59,556 bases of DNA. It comes from Solirubrobacterales bacterium. Lineage in GTDB: Bacteria > Actinomycetota > Thermoleophilia > Solirubrobacterales > 70-9. The position numbers and the translations under genes were made by a program. This document shows, in pieces, positions 1-7,518 of the stretch (position 1 is the first letter of the stretch; every line of letters begins with the position of its first letter). The notes beneath the pieces were generated by a model that ran no database searches, was not told where the DNA came from, and saw only the letters and a list, made by a program, of their open reading frames with translations. Location: NCBI GenBank assembly GCA_025936755.1, contig JAICSS010000016.1, forward strand, positions 1 through 59,556, given 5' to 3'.

Positions 1-1
1 C

Positions 2-1192
2 ACCGCCTACCTCAAGGCCAACTACCCGGCCGAGTACATGGCGGCGGTGATCTCCTCGGTGATGAACACCAAAGACAAGGTGCCCTTCTTCGTCAACCGC
101 TGCGCGGAGATGGGGATCGACGTGCTGCCGCCCGACGTCAACTCCTCCGGGCACAGCTTCGTCGTCTCCGAGAACGCGATCCGCTTCGGCCTCGACGCGG
201 TCAAGAACGTCGGCCACCAGGCGGTCGAGGCGATCCTCCGCGCCCGCGAGGAGAAGCCGATCGAGTCGATCTGGGACTTCTGCGAGCGGGTCGACAGCCG
301 CGCCGTCAACAAACGGGCGATCGAATGCCTGGTCAAGTGCGGCGCCCTCGACTCGACCGGCGACAGCCGCAAAGGCATGCTGGAGACGCTGCCGGCGGCG
401 CAGTCGGCCGGCCAGAAAGCGCAGGAGGACGCGCAGATGGGCCAGGGCTCGATCTTCGACTTCGGCGAAGACGCCGGGGGGGAGGCGCAGTCGCAGGGCG
501 CCCACCACAGGCCGCCGATCCCCGGCGCCGAGTTCGACCGGGCCGAGATGCTGGCGATGGAGAAGGAGACGCTCGGGACCTACCTCTCCTCGCACCCGCT
601 GACCGAAGTCGGGCCGGCGCTGCGGGCCCGGGTCGACTGCAGCCTGGCGCAGCTCGCCGGCAAGCCCGACGGCGCCTGGGTCACGGTCGGCGGCATCGTC
701 GTCGACTGCAAGAAGATCCGCACCAAGAGCGGCAACCAGATGATGTTCGCGACCCTCGACGACGTCGAGGGGCAGGTCGAGATGCTCGTCTTCAAGGCCG
801 ACCAGTCCGAGAGCGCCGAGATCATCCAGCCCGACTCGATCGTCCTCGTCCGCGGCCGGATCGACCACAAAGACCGCGGCGAGACGAAGCTGGTCGTGCA
901 GGAGGCGCAGCGCTTCGAACCCGACCAGACGGAGATCGCCAGCGCCGCCAAGCTGGCGCCGGCGGCGAAGCCGGCCGGGCCCTTCGAGGTGCCGATCGCC
1001 CTCTCCCGCTGGAACGAGACCCTCTGCGACGAACTGAAGGCGATCTTCGAGCACCACAAGGGCGACGCCGAGGTCTTCCTCGTCGTCGGCGACCGCCGCT
1101 TCAAGGTCGGCGAGAAGTACCGGGTGAAGCCGTCGGGCGGCCTGCAGACCGAGCTGGACCATTTGTTGAGCTCCACCGCCCTGGCTGCGTGA
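2..1192 (+). CDS. dnaE: DNA polymerase III alpha subunit, C-terminal part (5' truncated by window edge)
   Basis: This is the last ~396 residues of the replicative polymerase catalytic subunit. The reading frame is open from base 2 and begins with the DnaE-typical stretch TAYLKANYPAEYMAAV. It continues through the helix-hairpin-helix region (FGLDAVKNVGHQAVEAIL, about fragment residues 60-85) and an OB-fold (VTVGGIVVDCKKIRTKSG and following, about 225-300) before a C-terminal tail. The polymerase active-site domain lies outside the window. An acidic, Gly-rich linker (about 140-170) precedes the OB-fold. The next gene starts 49 bp downstream with its own promoter box, so dnaE probably ends its transcript here. 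Identity is secure; only the start is missing. Confidence 0.95.
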   Translation, partial: TAYLKANYPAEYMAAVISSVMNTKDKVPFFVNRCAEMGIDVLPPDVNSSGHSFVVSENAIRFGLDAVKNVGHQAVEAILRAREEKPIESIWDFCERVDSRAVNKRAIECLVKCGALDSTGDSRKGMLETLPAAQSAGQKAQEDAQMGQGSIFDFGEDAGGEAQSQGAHHRPPIPGAEFDRAEMLAMEKETLGTYLSSHPLTEVGPALRARVDCSLAQLAGKPDGAWVTVGGIVVDCKKIRTKSGNQMMFATLDDVEGQVEMLVFKADQSESAEIIQPDSIVLVRGRIDHKDRGETKLVVQEAQRFEPDQTEIASAAKLAPAAKPAGPFEVPIALSRWNETLCDELKAIFEHHKGDAEVFLVVGDRRFKVGEKYRVKPSGGLQTELDHLLSSTALAA

Positions 1193-1229
1193 GCGCGGCA
1201 AATCGCTTGGTGCCGCGGTCTCCCATCCC

Positions 1230-1235
1230 TAAGCT
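1230..1235 (+). promoter_or_regulatory. -10 box TAAGCT, leaderless spacing
   Basis: TAAGCT ends 6 nt before the ATG at 1242, the spacing expected when transcription starts at or next to the start codon. No Shine-Dalgarno sequence precedes the gene. Confidence 0.5.
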
Positions 1236-1241
1236 TCGACG

Positions 1242-1616
1242 ATGACCGCTACGCGCACCACGGTCGGCGAGTGCCGCCAGTGCCGCTCCTTCTGCGACAA
1301 GATGGTCGAGCCCCGCGGTTGCGTCGAGCTCGGCTGCCGCTACCTCTACAGCTTCCTCGACCGCCTGACCGGCGAGCAGTACGTCGGCTGCATGCAAGAG
1401 GTCTACGCGGCCGAGGTCGAGCTGGGCGCCGTGCTCGAGCCGGGCGGCTTCGGCGGCGTGAAGATGACCGGCGAGCCGCTGCCGCACTGCCAGTTCGCGG
1501 TCGAGCGCGCCTACGAGGGCGAGGGGGAGTCCTACGGCTGCGTCAACCGCCGCTTCTTCGACTGCAGCGACGGGGGCAGCGAGGGCCTGCGCGCCTTCGA
1601 TCTGCGCGACGTCTGA
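1242..1616 (+). CDS. Cysteine-rich small protein of unknown function
   Basis: A 124-residue protein that I do not recognise. It has nine cysteines at about positions 11, 14, 18, 27, 32, 50, 83, 100 and 108, starting with a CxxCxxxC cluster, plus His82 next to Cys83. No signal peptide or membrane segment is visible, so a cytoplasmic metal- or Fe-S-binding protein is possible, but this is inference from cysteine spacing only. Codon use matches the neighbours and the frame is clearly coding (GC-rich third positions). The ATG follows a TAAGCT box by 6 nt. It lies between dnaE and an acyl-CoA dehydrogenase, which says little about function. Confidence 0.75.
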   Translation: MTATRTTVGECRQCRSFCDKMVEPRGCVELGCRYLYSFLDRLTGEQYVGCMQEVYAAEVELGAVLEPGGFGGVKMTGEPLPHCQFAVERAYEGEGESYGCVNRRFFDCSDGGSEGLRAFDLRDV

Positions 1617-1686
1617 GCGCACTCCAGCGTCTCTTTTCGGGACTCCGGGATCTCGTCGCGGTTCCATGACGCGACATCGTTCCGTG

Positions 1687-1692
1687 TAGACT
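1687..1692 (+). promoter_or_regulatory. -10 box TAGACT, leaderless spacing
   Basis: TAGACT ends 8 nt before the ATG at 1701 of the acyl-CoA dehydrogenase, and no ribosome binding site is present. Confidence 0.5.
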
Positions 1693-1700
1693 TTGCCTCC

Positions 1701-2993
1701 ATGGCCGATTCCTCCGTCGCCGACGTCGACGCCCAAGCGCTGCTCGACGAGGCCAACTCCACCGCCGGCGCCGAGGGCGAGCCGAAGTTCACCCTCGAGC
1801 TGAACCAGGACCAGAAGGACATCCGCGAGTGGGTGCACGGCTTCGCCGAGAACGTCGTCCGCCCCGCCGCCGAGGAATGGGACGAGCGCGAGGAAACGCC
1901 CTGGCCGGTGATCGAGGAGGCCGCCAAGATCGGCCTCTACAGCTTCGAAGCGGTGGGCCAGTTCTGGGCCGACGAGACCGGGCTGACGCTGCCGATCGCC
2001 AACGAGGAGCTGTTCTGGGGCGACGCCGGCATCGGCATGGCGATCATGGGCACGACGCTCGCGGTCGCAGCGATCTTCGGGCAGGGGACCCCGGAGCAGA
2101 TGGGGGAGTGGATCCCCCAGTGCTTCGGCACGCCGGACGACGTCAAGCTGGGCGCCTTCTGCGCCTCGGAGCCCGATGCGGGCTCCGACGTCTCCGGCAT
2201 CCGCACCAGCGCCAAATACGACGAGGCGAAAGACGAATGGGTGCTCAACGGCCAGAAGGCCTGGGCGACCAACGGCGGCATCGCCAACGTCCACGTGATC
2301 ATCGCCTCGGTCGACCGCGAGCTCGGCTCGCGCGGCCACGCCGCCTTCGTGATCCCGCCGGGGACGCCGGGCTGCGAGCAGGGCGCGAAGGTGAAGAAGC
2401 ACGGCCTCCGCGCCTCCCACACGGCCGACGTCCACCTCGACGACTGCCGCGTCCCGGGCTCCTGCCTGCTGGGCGGCAAAGAGAAGCTCGACGAACGCCT
2501 GGCCCGCGTCCGCGAGGGCAAGAAAGCCAAATCGCAGGCGGCGATGCAGACCTTCGAGGCGAGCCGGCCGACCGTCGGCGCCCAGGCGCTGGGGATCGCC
2601 CGCGCCGCCTACGAGTACGCCCTCGACTACGCCAAAGAGCGCGAACAGTTCGGCAAGAAGATCATCGAGAACCAGGCGATCGCCTTCGACCTGGCGAACA
2701 TGAAGCTCGAGATCGACGCCGCCCGCCTGCTCGTCTGGCGCGCCGCCTGGATGGGCCGCCAGGGCCACAAATTCGAAAACGCCGAGGGCTCGATGTCGAA
2801 GCTCAAGGCCGGCGAGGTCGCCGTCTGGGTCACCGAGCGGGCGATCCAGATCCTCGGCGGCAACGGCTACACCCGCGAGTTCCCGGTCGAGCGTATGCAC
2901 CGCGACTCGAAGATCTACACGATCTTCGAGGGCACCTCCGAGATCCAGCGCCTGGTCATCTCCCGCGCGATCTCCGGGCTGCACATCAAATAG
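1701..2993 (+). CDS. Acyl-CoA dehydrogenase
   Basis: A 430-residue FAD-dependent dehydrogenase that would form the alpha,beta double bond of an acyl-CoA and pass electrons to electron-transfer flavoprotein. Visible family features are the FAD/substrate segment CASEPDAGSD (about 153-162), the signature YAKEREQFGKKI (about 312-323), QILGGNGYTREF (about 383-394) and IYTIFEGTSEIQ (about 405-416), whose Glu is in the usual catalytic-base position. A roughly 30-residue acidic N-terminal extension precedes the first dehydrogenase helix. A 27-residue stretch rich in Lys, Arg and Glu (about 258-285) is an unusual insertion. Substrate chain length cannot be read from sequence. Transcribed alone; a strong hairpin follows. 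Confidence 0.93.
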   Translation: MADSSVADVDAQALLDEANSTAGAEGEPKFTLELNQDQKDIREWVHGFAENVVRPAAEEWDEREETPWPVIEEAAKIGLYSFEAVGQFWADETGLTLPIANEELFWGDAGIGMAIMGTTLAVAAIFGQGTPEQMGEWIPQCFGTPDDVKLGAFCASEPDAGSDVSGIRTSAKYDEAKDEWVLNGQKAWATNGGIANVHVIIASVDRELGSRGHAAFVIPPGTPGCEQGAKVKKHGLRASHTADVHLDDCRVPGSCLLGGKEKLDERLARVREGKKAKSQAAMQTFEASRPTVGAQALGIARAAYEYALDYAKEREQFGKKIIENQAIAFDLANMKLEIDAARLLVWRAAWMGRQGHKFENAEGSMSKLKAGEVAVWVTERAIQILGGNGYTREFPVERMHRDSKIYTIFEGTSEIQRLVISRAISGLHIK

Positions 2994-3011
2994 AGACTTA
3001 CGGCGGGAGAG

Positions 3012-3042
3012 CAAGGGTCGGCCACAGGGGTGCCGGCCCTTG
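3012..3042 (+). terminator. Hairpin after acyl-CoA dehydrogenase
   Basis: Arms 3012-3022 and 3032-3042 pair over 11 positions with one G-T pair around a 9-nt loop. No T-run follows, so it is a terminator-like or RNA-stabilising stem rather than a classic intrinsic terminator. Confidence 0.45.
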
Positions 3043-3067
3043 TCGCCTGCCCTGAAACGCCTGGTGG

Positions 3068-3188
3068 GGAGGGGCCGGTGGGGGTCCCTGGGAGCACCTC
3101 CGCCGCGAGGGGCGGAGATTGGCTGACGCCTCAAGAGCTGGTGGCGCGGCTCCATGCTGAGTACCCAGGGACCCCCACCGGCCCCTCC
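3068..3188. repeat. Long inverted repeat with nested hairpin
   Basis: Arms 3068-3092 and 3164-3188 are perfect 25-bp reverse complements. Between them lies a second perfect 7-bp hairpin (3098-3104 with 3111-3117). An 11-bp direct repeat GCCTGGTGGGG occurs at 3059-3069 and 3217-3227, overlapping and beyond the element. The element fills most of the gap between the convergent acyl-CoA dehydrogenase and nfo genes. It could be a small non-autonomous mobile element or a bidirectional termination structure; no coding capacity is evident. Confidence 0.75.
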
Positions 3189-3252
3189 TTCCTCTTCGCA
3201 GCCGATTTTGGGCACAGCCTGGTGGGGCGGAAGTCGGATGCGCTTCAGGTCG

Positions 3253-4116
3253 CTACTTGTTGCGGCGTTTGAGGCCTTCGCGGCGGAGGCGCTTCGCGAG
3301 GGTGACTTCGGCTTTGGAGGAACCCTTCTTTTCGGGGCCGGGGGTCTCCAGGGTGGCGGGGAGGCCCTCGAAGCGGGGCTCGGAGAGGAAGGCGGAGAGG
3401 CCGCGTTTGCCCATCTCGCCCTTGCCGATGTTGGCGTGGCGGTCGAGGCAGGCGCCGAGGGGGACGGCGGCGTCGTTGACGTGGACGGCGCCGAGGCGGT
3501 CGAGCCCGACCTTGGCGTCGGCTTCGTCGAGGACCTGGGCCAGGTGGGCTTCGTCGGTGACGTCGTAGCCCTGGACGAAGAGGTGGCAGGAGTCGAGGCA
3601 GAGGCCGAGGCGGGGACCGCTTCCGGCGAGCTCGATCAGCTGTGCGGTCTCGTCGAAGTTGCGGCCGAGGAGGCCTTTGTGGCCGGCGGTCTGCTCGATC
3701 AGCAGGCGGCAGCTGTCGGTCTCCTGCAGCGCCTCGGCGATCACCTTGCCGGCCCGTTTCATCGACGGCCCGTGCGGCTCGCCTTTCTGGGCGCCGGGGT
3801 GGAGGACGACGCCCGCCGCGCCGATCCCGTCGCCGATCGCCAACGCGTGGGTCAGCGAGGTCAGGGACTTCTTCCGCAGCTCCCTGTCTTTGGTCGCGCA
3901 GTTGATCAGGTAGACCGCGTGGATGATCACCGCTTCGACCGGCGAGGCGTCCATCGCCTCGCGGAAGGCGGCGAAATCGGCCTCGCCGTATTTCGTCGGC
4001 CGCCACATCCGCGGGCTCTGGTGAAAGATCTGGATAGATTCGCAGCCGCGTTCCCTGCCGCGCTCGATCGCGTTCGGCAGGCCGCCGCCGGTGGAAACAT
4101 GCGCTCCGATCAACAT
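3253..4116 (-). CDS. nfo: Endonuclease IV (deoxyribonuclease IV)
   Basis: A 287-residue apurinic/apyrimidinic endonuclease of base excision repair, a TIM barrel with a trinuclear zinc site. Metal-ligand motifs are visible in order: HAVYLINCA (His), EQTAGHKG (Glu), DSCHLF (Asp, His), HVND (His), DRHANIGKG (Asp, His) and LETPG (Glu). The N-terminus MLIGAHVSTGGG is the family start, which selects the ATG at 4116-4114; the frame is open 19 codons further upstream but without family similarity. A GGGAG sequence lies about 10 nt upstream as a possible ribosome site. The start codon overlaps that of gltX on the other strand within one CATG. Confidence 0.95.
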   Translation of the reverse strand: MLIGAHVSTGGGLPNAIERGRERGCESIQIFHQSPRMWRPTKYGEADFAAFREAMDASPVEAVIIHAVYLINCATKDRELRKKSLTSLTHALAIGDGIGAAGVVLHPGAQKGEPHGPSMKRAGKVIAEALQETDSCRLLIEQTAGHKGLLGRNFDETAQLIELAGSGPRLGLCLDSCHLFVQGYDVTDEAHLAQVLDEADAKVGLDRLGAVHVNDAAVPLGACLDRHANIGKGEMGKRGLSAFLSEPRFEGLPATLETPGPEKKGSSKAEVTLAKRLRREGLKRRNK

Positions 4117-5482
4117 GCCAAGCGATAACTCCCGTCTCAGGTTTGCCCCCTCGCCGACCGGTGCGCTGCACATCGGCGGAGCGAGGACGGCACTCTACAA
4201 CTGGCTTGCGGCCCGCCACGACGGCGGCGAGCTGGTGCTGCGGATCGAGGACACCGACCGCGAGCGCTCGACCGAGGAGAACGTCGCCCAGATTCTCGAC
4301 GCGATGCGCTGGCTCGAGCTCGACTGGGACGTCGGCCCGGTTTCCCAGGCGGAGCGCGCGGACCGCCACGCCGAGGCGCTGCGGCGGCTGCTGGACTCCG
4401 GCCACGCCTACCGCGACCACGCCACCGGCAAGGAGGTCGAGGCGTGGAAGGCCGAGCACGGCGCCGGCCGCGGCTACCGCGGCACGCCGACCGAGGACCC
4501 GACGGCCGCGATCCGGTTGCGGGTCCCCGGCGAGGGGGAGACCGTCGTCCACGACCTGATCCGCGGGCCCGTCGCCTTCCCCAACGCCAGCTACGACGAC
4601 TTCGTCATCGCCCGCGCCGACGGCTCGGTCCTCTACAACTTCGCGGTCGCCGTCGACGACGCCGAGATGGGGATCACCGAGGTGGTCCGCGGCGACGACC
4701 ACCTCTCGAACACGCCGAAGCAGCTGCTGGTGCTGGAGGCGCTCGGCCAGGAGCCGCCCCGCTACGCCCACCTGCCGCTCCTGCACGGCCCCGACGGCAA
4801 GAAGCTCTCCAAGCGCCACGGCGCCGCCTCGGTCCAGGAGCTGCGCGCCGCCGGCTACCTGCCGGCCGCGGTCCGCAACTACCTGGCGCTGCTCGGCTGG
4901 GGGACCGACGACGACACGACGCTGATGTCGACCGAGGAGCTGGTCCGGCGCTTCCGCGTCGCCGACGTCGGCAAGTCCGCGGCGATCTTCGACGAGAAGA
5001 AGCTGCGCTGGCTGAACGGTCGCTTCATGCGGGAGATGCCGCTCGACGAGTACACCGCCGCGGTCGCCCGCCACCTCGGCCGCGAGGCCGACGAGCGCCT
5101 CCGCGCCGCCTGCGGGATCGCCCAGGAGAAAGCGCAGACCCTGGAGGAGGTCTGGGCGCTGATCCGCTTCCTCTTCGAGCCGCCGGTCTCCGACGAGAAA
5201 GCCTGGGGGAAGGTGATGAAGGAGGGGACCGGACCCGTCCTGGAGGCCGTGGCCGAGGCGCTGGAGCCGGTCGAGCCGTTCGAGCCCGCCCGGATCGAGG
5301 CGGCGCTGGCGCCGCTGCTCGACCGTTTCGGCCTCAAGCCGGGCAAGCTCTACCAGCCGATCCGGGTGGCGATCACCGGCACCTCGATCTCGCCGGGGAT
5401 CTTCGAGTCGCTGGCAGCGCTGGGCAGGGAGCGTTCCCTGGAGCGGATCCGCGCCGCCGCGGAGCGCCTTCCGCCCGCTTGA
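4115..5482 (+). CDS. gltX: Glutamyl-tRNA synthetase
   Basis: A 455-residue class I aminoacyl-tRNA synthetase charging tRNA-Glu. The HIGH-type motif is LHIGGART (about residues 18-25, in the RFAPSPTGALHIG context) and the KMSKS-type motif is KLSKRHG (about 229-235). The C-terminal anticodon-binding helical domain ends the protein. The start at 4115 gives MPSDNSRLRFAPSPTG, the usual length before the first strand; an in-frame ATG at 4091 would lie inside nfo and adds nothing conserved. Because gatCAB is encoded at 15.8-19 kb, the enzyme may be non-discriminating and also charge tRNA-Gln with Glu. That is inference from gene content. Confidence 0.95.
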   Translation: MPSDNSRLRFAPSPTGALHIGGARTALYNWLAARHDGGELVLRIEDTDRERSTEENVAQILDAMRWLELDWDVGPVSQAERADRHAEALRRLLDSGHAYRDHATGKEVEAWKAEHGAGRGYRGTPTEDPTAAIRLRVPGEGETVVHDLIRGPVAFPNASYDDFVIARADGSVLYNFAVAVDDAEMGITEVVRGDDHLSNTPKQLLVLEALGQEPPRYAHLPLLHGPDGKKLSKRHGAASVQELRAAGYLPAAVRNYLALLGWGTDDDTTLMSTEELVRRFRVADVGKSAAIFDEKKLRWLNGRFMREMPLDEYTAAVARHLGREADERLRAACGIAQEKAQTLEEVWALIRFLFEPPVSDEKAWGKVMKEGTGPVLEAVAEALEPVEPFEPARIEAALAPLLDRFGLKPGKLYQPIRVAITGTSISPGIFESLAALGRERSLERIRAAAERLPPA

Positions 5483-5504
5483 CCCCCCGCAAGCTGCTCC
5501 ACAC

Positions 5505-5570
5505 TTTTGGGGTTGTAAAGGGTCCCTGAGCTAAACCCCGGAGCGGTAGCTGCCGATGGGAGGGGTGCCA
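5505..5570 (+). promoter_or_regulatory. Candidate structured leader before the HDOD-LuxR gene
   Basis: The 88-nt gap contains a possible stem GGGGTT (5509-5514) with AACCCC (5534-5539). It then has CTAAACC and GGTAGCTGCCGATGG (5545-5559), which resemble the 3' part of c-di-GMP-I (GEMM) riboswitches. The element runs straight into the ribosome binding site GGGAGGGG at 5558-5565. The usual GEMM 5' half is not clear, so this is only a candidate. Confidence 0.3.
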
Positions 5571-6656
5571 ATGAGCGTCACCGCCGCCCACAGCAACGGC
5601 AAGGTCCCCCTGCACGAGACCGCCAAACCGGGATCCCGTCCCGCCGCCGCGCCTGGAAGCCGCCTCGCCGAGGCCTTCGAGGCCGTCGAGCGCGTCCCGG
5701 TCCTGATCGAGTCGCGCCAGCGCGTGATCGCCGCCGCGACGGCCGAGACCGCCCGCGCGGGCGAGATCATCGAAGCCGTCGAGAGCGACGTCGCCCTGGC
5801 GATCTCCGTCCTCCGCCAGGCCAACCGGGGCGGCCTCGTCGCCGGCGGCATCGCCGGCATCCCGGCGGCGGTCGAGGTCCTCAAGCCCGCCGGCGTCCTC
5901 GCCCTCGCCGGCACCGCGCCCAGCTTCGACTTCTTCGACTCCAGCGGCGGCTGGGAGCTGAAGCCCGAGCGCTTCCGCGTCCACGCCCTCGCCGCCCAGC
6001 GCGCCGCCGACCGCCTCGGCCGCGTCGTCGGCTGGAGCGAACGCGACGAGCTGGCGGTGGCGGCGCTGCTGCACGACGTCGGCCGCCTCGTGATCTCCCG
6101 TCTGCACCCCGGCTACAAGGTCTACTTCGACGCGATCTCGCGCACTCCCGAGCAGCGACTGCGCGAGGAACGCGAGCAGCTCGGAATCGACCACGCCCTG
6201 GTCGGCGGCGTCCTCGCCCGCCGCTGGAACATGCCCTCGCGGATCGCGATCGCGATCGAGCGCCACCATGCCGAGGATGCCGAGGGGCTGGCGGCGATGA
6301 TCGGGACCGCCGACATGATCGCCCACTACTGCCAGGGCGAGGCGGTCGCCCCGGAGCGGCTGCGCGCCGGCGCCGAGCGCTGCGGCCTCAGCCCCGAAGG
6401 GCTGCGCGACCTGCTCTACGAGCTGCCGCTGCCGGTCCAGGACGCCTCCCGGATCAGCGAGCCGTGCCCGCTGTCGGCCCGCGAGCTCGACGTCCTCCGC
6501 CACCTCTCCGAGGGGATGGTCTACAAGCAGATCGCCAGCGAGATGCACCTCTCCGTCTCGACGATCCGCACCCATCTCCACAACGTCTACGGCAAGATCG
6601 GCGCCGTGGACCGCGCGCAGGCCGTCCTCATGGCCCGCGACAGGAACTGGATCTAG
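5571..6656 (+). CDS. HDOD/HD-domain protein fused to a LuxR-type DNA-binding domain
   Basis: A 361-residue two-domain protein. Residues ~30-275 form an HDOD/HD-like helical domain with AALLHDVGRL, IDHALVGGVLARRW and IERHHAED, so some HD metal-binding residues are retained. Residues ~295-360 are a GerE/LuxR helix-turn-helix (LSARELDVLRHLSEG, then IASEMHLSVSTIRTHL). HDOD proteins usually take part in signalling, often near cyclic-dinucleotide enzymes. A direct fusion to a DNA-binding domain suggests a one-component regulator. The start at 5571 is chosen because GGGAGGGG lies 5 nt upstream; an ATG at 5556 would put that site inside the coding region. It converges on a response regulator with the same type of DNA-binding domain. 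Confidence 0.85.
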   Translation: MSVTAAHSNGKVPLHETAKPGSRPAAAPGSRLAEAFEAVERVPVLIESRQRVIAAATAETARAGEIIEAVESDVALAISVLRQANRGGLVAGGIAGIPAAVEVLKPAGVLALAGTAPSFDFFDSSGGWELKPERFRVHALAAQRAADRLGRVVGWSERDELAVAALLHDVGRLVISRLHPGYKVYFDAISRTPEQRLREEREQLGIDHALVGGVLARRWNMPSRIAIAIERHHAEDAEGLAAMIGTADMIAHYCQGEAVAPERLRAGAERCGLSPEGLRDLLYELPLPVQDASRISEPCPLSARELDVLRHLSEGMVYKQIASEMHLSVSTIRTHLHNVYGKIGAVDRAQAVLMARDRNWI

Positions 6657-6762
6657 CGATGAGTCGTCAGTCCGCGGCGCCCACGAGCGTTTCGGCTGGG
6701 CAGAAAAGCGAGCGGCCCCCGACCTGGCGTCGTCGCTCGCTGGTGCGCGTCCGCCGCCCTGC

Positions 6763-6787
6763 CTGGGCGCAGGCGCCGAGCGCCCAG
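6763..6787. terminator. Hairpin between convergent regulators
   Basis: Perfect 7-bp arms CTGGGCG (6763-6769) and CGCCCAG (6781-6787) lie in the 138-bp gap between two convergent genes. This is a plausible bidirectional termination stem without a T-run. Confidence 0.4.
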
Positions 6788-6794
6788 CGCCCGG

Positions 6795-7391
6795 TCAATC
6801 GATAAGGCACTCGCGCACGGCGATCGCGACCGCGTGGGTGCGGTTTTTCGCGCCGAGGCGGGCGAGGGCGTGCTTGGTGTGGCTCTTCACCGTCTCTTCG
6901 CTGAGGTCGAGCTCACGGGCTGCCACGGTGGTCGACTCGCCGTTGGCCAGCAGCTGCAGGATCTGGCGCTGGCGCCGGGTCAGCTTGCCGCGGCTGCCTT
7001 TCGGCGGCACCGCCGGGTCGACGAACCGCTCCTGGGCGACGGCGGCATCGACCGCCCGCCGCAGCTCGGCCGGGCCGGCGGTGCGGGCGACGAAGGCCGA
7101 GGCACCGGCTTGCAGGGCGGCGCTCGCCAGGTGCCGTTCGGGCAGCTCTCCGTGGGCGACGATGCCGAGGGCGGCGCTGGAGCGGTGCAGCATCCGGATC
7201 GCCTCCGCGCCCGAGACCGCGTCGCCGTCGCCGTTGCCGCGCCAGCGCATGTCGACGATCGCGACGTCGAAGTCGCCGACGTCCCGGACCAGGTCGAGCG
7301 CCTCGTCGCGCGTCGGCGTCTCATGGACGACGAACCCGTCTTCGAGCGTCTCGCGGATACCGAGGCGGACGAGGGGGTGACCGTCGATCAC
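6795..7391 (-). CDS. Response regulator, NarL/FixJ type, with altered receiver residues
   Basis: About 198 residues: an N-terminal receiver domain and a C-terminal LuxR helix-turn-helix (LTRRQRQILQLLANGES, then LDLSEETVKSHTKHAL). The phospho-acceptor Asp is kept (DVAIVDMRW). The conserved Thr/Ser is Ala (GIVAHGE) and the conserved Lys is Arg (AFVARTA), so phosphorylation switching may be altered. The only conventional start is the GTG at 7391, which would delete most of receiver strand 1. The frame is open upstream, and a CTG at 7415 would give SEPPHCLVIDGHPLVR, a normal family N-terminus. No partner kinase is adjacent. Confidence 0.85.
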   Translation of the reverse strand: MIDGHPLVRLGIRETLEDGFVVHETPTRDEALDLVRDVGDFDVAIVDMRWRGNGDGDAVSGAEAIRMLHRSSAALGIVAHGELPERHLASAALQAGASAFVARTAGPAELRRAVDAAVAQERFVDPAVPPKGSRGKLTRRQRQILQLLANGESTTVAARELDLSEETVKSHTKHALARLGAKNRTHAVAIAVRECLID

Positions 7392-7495
7392 CAGACAGTG
7401 TGGGGGCTCGCTCAGGGCTGCTTCCGATCGATCGTTGGCGTTCGCGGGCGCTGGTCGGCCTCTGAAGCCTCCCGCCGGCCGATCCTACCCAGCCG

Positions 7496-7516
7496 GGGGG
7501 TGCGGTAGAAACCCCC
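7496..7516 (+). promoter_or_regulatory. Inverted repeat around the -10 of the Rrf2 gene
   Basis: GGGGGT (7496-7501) and ACCCCC (7511-7516) flank TAGAAA (7506-7511), which lies 7 nt before the GTG start at 7519. A repressor bound here would cover the promoter, so autoregulation by the Rrf2 protein is plausible. Confidence 0.4.
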
Positions 7517-7518
7517 TT

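Noticed and set aside
1101-3215. Long open frame on the minus strand opposite the cysteine-rich and acyl-CoA dehydrogenase genes
   Set aside because: High-GC coding regions create long antisense frames. The translation is low-complexity (Arg, Gly, Ala, Asp) with no family motif, and the plus-strand genes are well supported. The same applies to other long antisense or shifted frames, for example 9561-11966, 15322-17670, 31377-34991 and 48322-50652 outside their named genes.
3030-3272. 80-codon open frame across the inverted repeat after the acyl-CoA dehydrogenase
   Set aside because: The sequence is the palindromic element itself; composition is not protein-like and there is no start signal.
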